A stretch of 53,211 nt of DNA, from positions 1 through 53,211 of the forward strand of contig CAYPNT010000013.1 in the NCBI GenBank assembly GCA_964412235.1, read 5' to 3'. Source of the DNA: JAYZQT01 sp964412235. GTDB taxonomy: Bacteria; Pseudomonadota; Alphaproteobacteria; MPNO01; UBA830. Numbering within the stretch: the stretch's first letter is position 1; each line of letters starts with the position of its first letter. The position numbers and the translations under genes were made by a program. Under the pieces are notes generated by a model. The model saw only the letters and a list, made by a program, of their open reading frames with translations, ran no database searches and was not told the DNA's origin. This document shows positions 51,335 through 53,211 of this stretch, piece after piece.

Positions 51335-51886
51335 TCAAGTAGAAAGCTGAGCAATGGCGGTCACAGGGTCAGGTGCGGTGGTGTAGTGATCCCTAATTGG
51401 ACCATGCGCAAAACCACTTTTCGATATATGTTCAATTAATTTATGGAAGGGCTCCCAATAACCCTCAGTGTCGATCAGAATTATGGGTTTTTTGTGTCGA
51501 CCGAGTTGGGCCCAAGTGATTATCTCGACCGTCTCGTCCAATGTTCCCAATCCACCAGGTAGAATAATAAACGCGTCGGACAGATTGAACATGAGCTGTT
51601 TTCTTTCGTGCATAGAATTGACCACGTGCAACTCGGCTAAGTCATTGTGAGCAAGTTCTCTATCTTTGAGAAATGTTGGGATTACTCCGATCGCTGTTCC
51701 TCCCCCAGAGATTACGGCATCAGCCACGAGCCCCATCATGCCGATCCTGCCTGCCCCAAAAATGAGCCGTAGTCCTTGCTCGGCTATTAGTGCACCGAGG
51801 TCGTGGGCCGCATGTTCGTAGGCGATATTTGCACCCGTCGAGGCCCCACAAAACACGCACACTGTGTTGACTTTGTTGTAATCCAT
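51335..51886 (-). CDS. LOG-family protein (cytokinin riboside 5'-monophosphate phosphoribohydrolase-like)
   Basis: A 183-residue Rossmann-like hydrolase of the LOG/YvdD family (TIGR00730 type). Members remove ribose-5-phosphate from nucleoside monophosphates, including AMP and cytokinin nucleotides. Signatures are CVFCGASTG at the N-terminus, MHERKQLMFNLSDAFIILPGGLGTLDE near 90-115 with PGGxGTxxE complete. The glycine motif often written YGGG reads FGAGRIGMMG here. It converges on the unknown 455-residue gene with a 10-base gap and has no clear terminator of its own. Confidence 0.93.
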   Translation of the reverse strand: MDYNKVNTVCVFCGASTGANIAYEHAAHDLGALIAEQGLRLIFGAGRIGMMGLVADAVISGGGTAIGVIPTFLKDRELAHNDLAELHVVNSMHERKQLMFNLSDAFIILPGGLGTLDETVEIITWAQLGRHKKPIILIDTEGYWEPFHKLIEHISKSGFAHGPIRDHYTTAPDPVTAIAQLST

Positions 51887-52139
51887 TATCGAAACTCGCT
51901 ATTGGTCTCGCTCTATATATTCTGGGAGTCACCCCAATTCCAGAAAATGCCAAAAACTTCTACCTTCATGCGTGCAAATGATAGACAATCAAGTGAGATA
52001 GGAGGTTGTAGACATAGTTTACAAAGCGCGTAACAGGAACGAGCGACGTGAGCAAGTAAAACACGCGTGTCCTTATATTTTTGCGGTGGATCTTTATGCT
52101 CGACGGAGGGATGTACTATATTTTGTGGTGTAAAAACAA

Positions 52140-53211
52140 ATGCTGAAGCGTTGGAGTGACGTAAATAGGCCGCTTATTGTTGGGAGCGCCGGTGCTGTCG
52201 TTGTTTTAGCAGCCATTATCTTGACGTTTTTTATCGACCGTGAGCCAGACCGTCCGTTGGGTAGGGACTCCTCGGTTGGTGAATCCTCATCCTCAGGGGT
52301 CGATTTAGGCCCACCTCCAGAACCACGCTTTAAAAATAATGAAAAAATTGTGTCCGCCACGAAAATTCAGAAGGCGACGCGGTTACCTCTACCGACATCT
52401 GGGACCAAGGTTGACCCTGCTTTGTCTAAGAAGGGGCCGGTATTGGAAGGCAAAACCACCAAACAGCCGTCCAAGGAAAAAATCCTTCCACTCTTTGATA
52501 CAGTGCGGATAGACCCCGATGGTAATGCTGTTCTCTCTGGTCGGGCACCTCCAGATAGCATGGTTCGGGTGTTAGTCGGGGATAAAGTTATTGGTACTGT
52601 CAAAGCTGACAAGAATGGGGCATGGGTCCTTATACCCGAACGACGGTTGCCACCAGGATCGCATGAACTCAGGGCAGTTGTGAAATTGTCGACCAACAGG
52701 GACCTCGCCTCAAATCAGAATGTAATTATTGTTGTCCCAAAGAGTGGACAGGATATTGCGGGTCGCATAGCCCAGCACAAAACCGGGTCGCTCGCGATGG
52801 CTGTTACTAAAAATGAGAATACACCTCCGGTCGTTTTACAAACACCCGGAGGTGCAGGTGATGGGAAGCTTTCCTTAAATGCGATCGACTATGGGGGTAA
52901 AGGGAAGACCGTAACGCTTTCAGGTAGAGCAATTCCGGGCAAGGAAATTCGTGTTTATCTGGATAATAAATATATTGGGCGGGCGCAGCCGGGTCCCAAA
53001 GGTGTTTGGCAATTGAAGCCTGATTCTGAAATACCAAAAGGTTTGTACAAGATGAGGATAGATCTCGTCGACAAGGCTGGCAATCCTGTTGCTCGTATAG
53101 AGCTTCCATTTCTGCGAGCGGGGCCTCTCCGCGATTTTAAGACGGGTTCACTTGTATTTATTCAGCCGGGGAACAATCTCTGGCGACTGGCCCGCAGGAC
53201 TTACGGAAGCG
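52140..53211 (+). CDS. Membrane-anchored LysM/bacterial Ig-like domain protein, 3' truncated
   Basis: The frame opens at an ATG at 52140 (an in-frame TAA lies 7-9 bases upstream, so no earlier start is possible) and runs off the right end without a stop, giving 357 residues. A basic N-terminus is followed by one membrane segment (about 12-32, LIVGSAGAVVVLAAIILTFF), a ~90-residue charged, Ser/Pro-rich linker, and two Ig-like repeats of similar plan (about 126-185 and 245-315), each with an SGRA-x-P strand, a GD/DNKYIG-type hairpin and a W-x-L(I/K)P strand. A LysM domain then begins with VFIQPGNNLWRLARRTYG at the very edge. Expected role: periplasmic or cell-wall peptidoglycan-binding protein. 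Confidence 0.87.
   Translation, partial: MLKRWSDVNRPLIVGSAGAVVVLAAIILTFFIDREPDRPLGRDSSVGESSSSGVDLGPPPEPRFKNNEKIVSATKIQKATRLPLPTSGTKVDPALSKKGPVLEGKTTKQPSKEKILPLFDTVRIDPDGNAVLSGRAPPDSMVRVLVGDKVIGTVKADKNGAWVLIPERRLPPGSHELRAVVKLSTNRDLASNQNVIIVVPKSGQDIAGRIAQHKTGSLAMAVTKNENTPPVVLQTPGGAGDGKLSLNAIDYGGKGKTVTLSGRAIPGKEIRVYLDNKYIGRAQPGPKGVWQLKPDSEIPKGLYKMRIDLVDKAGNPVARIELPFLRAGPLRDFKTGSLVFIQPGNNLWRLARRTYGS

Noticed and set aside
1..53211. Mobile elements, integrases, CRISPR arrays, phage genes
   Set aside because: None of the proteins shows transposase, integrase, Cas or structural phage signatures, and no regular repeat-spacer array was seen.

Overview
The window looks like a chromosomal scaffold from an alphaproteobacterium, probably uncultured and marine or soil-like, at moderate GC (roughly half, my impression rather than a calculation). 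The support is indirect: recA followed directly by alaS (an order common in Alphaproteobacteria), isovaleryl-CoA dehydrogenase plus a biotin carboxylase pair, HyuA/HyuB and CoxL-type proteins, and Rieske oxygenases. A run of 15 N inside a gene and a G-rich, low-complexity left end suggest a metagenomic or draft assembly. No tRNA, rRNA, CRISPR array, transposase or phage gene was seen.

Region 1 (1-21.3 kb) is a dense small-molecule catabolic island. It holds two CoxL-type molybdenum hydroxylase large subunits flanking an amidase; a RidA-like protein, a GST-like protein and a cupin; a first HyuA-HyuB pair (minus strand); a two-subunit Rieske dioxygenase; a carboxymuconolactone decarboxylase-like protein; an enoyl-CoA hydratase; an acyl-CoA synthetase; a VanA-like Rieske oxygenase; and a second HyuA-HyuB pair (plus strand). 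Ring hydroxylation, cyclic-amide opening, amide hydrolysis and CoA-thioester steps together suggest breakdown of an N-containing ring compound. The substrate cannot be read from the sequence.

Region 2 (21.3-29.2 kb) has a cold-shock protein behind a bidirectional terminator. Next comes a six-gene minus-strand array (YrdC/Sua5-like, TrmO-like, NADPH quinone-reductase-like, opine-dehydrogenase-like, 3-hydroxyacyl-CoA dehydrogenase-like, TauD-like), divergent from a PLP aminotransferase. Two proteins of t6A tRNA-modification families inside a metabolic operon make this the most unusual arrangement in the window. An isochorismatase-like hydrolase with Gly in place of the usual catalytic Cys follows.

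Region 3 (29.2-39.1 kb) carries an MFS transporter, a YgiB/YgiC pair, a MarR regulator coupled to a luciferase-like monooxygenase, a second acyl-CoA synthetase, two alpha/beta hydrolases (one interrupted by the N gap), an FAH-family hydrolase and a VOC protein. A TTGTAA repeat cluster lies between the monooxygenase and the synthetase and could be the MarR operator.

Region 4 (39.1-53.2 kb) returns to core metabolism and housekeeping: leucine-degradation genes (ivd, mccB, mccA), a TTC38-like TPR protein, recA, alaS, a 455-residue protein I do not recognise, a LOG-family hydrolase, and the start of a membrane-anchored LysM protein cut by the right end. Several genes have GTG or TTG starts; starts given here were chosen from Shine-Dalgarno sequences and family N-termini.
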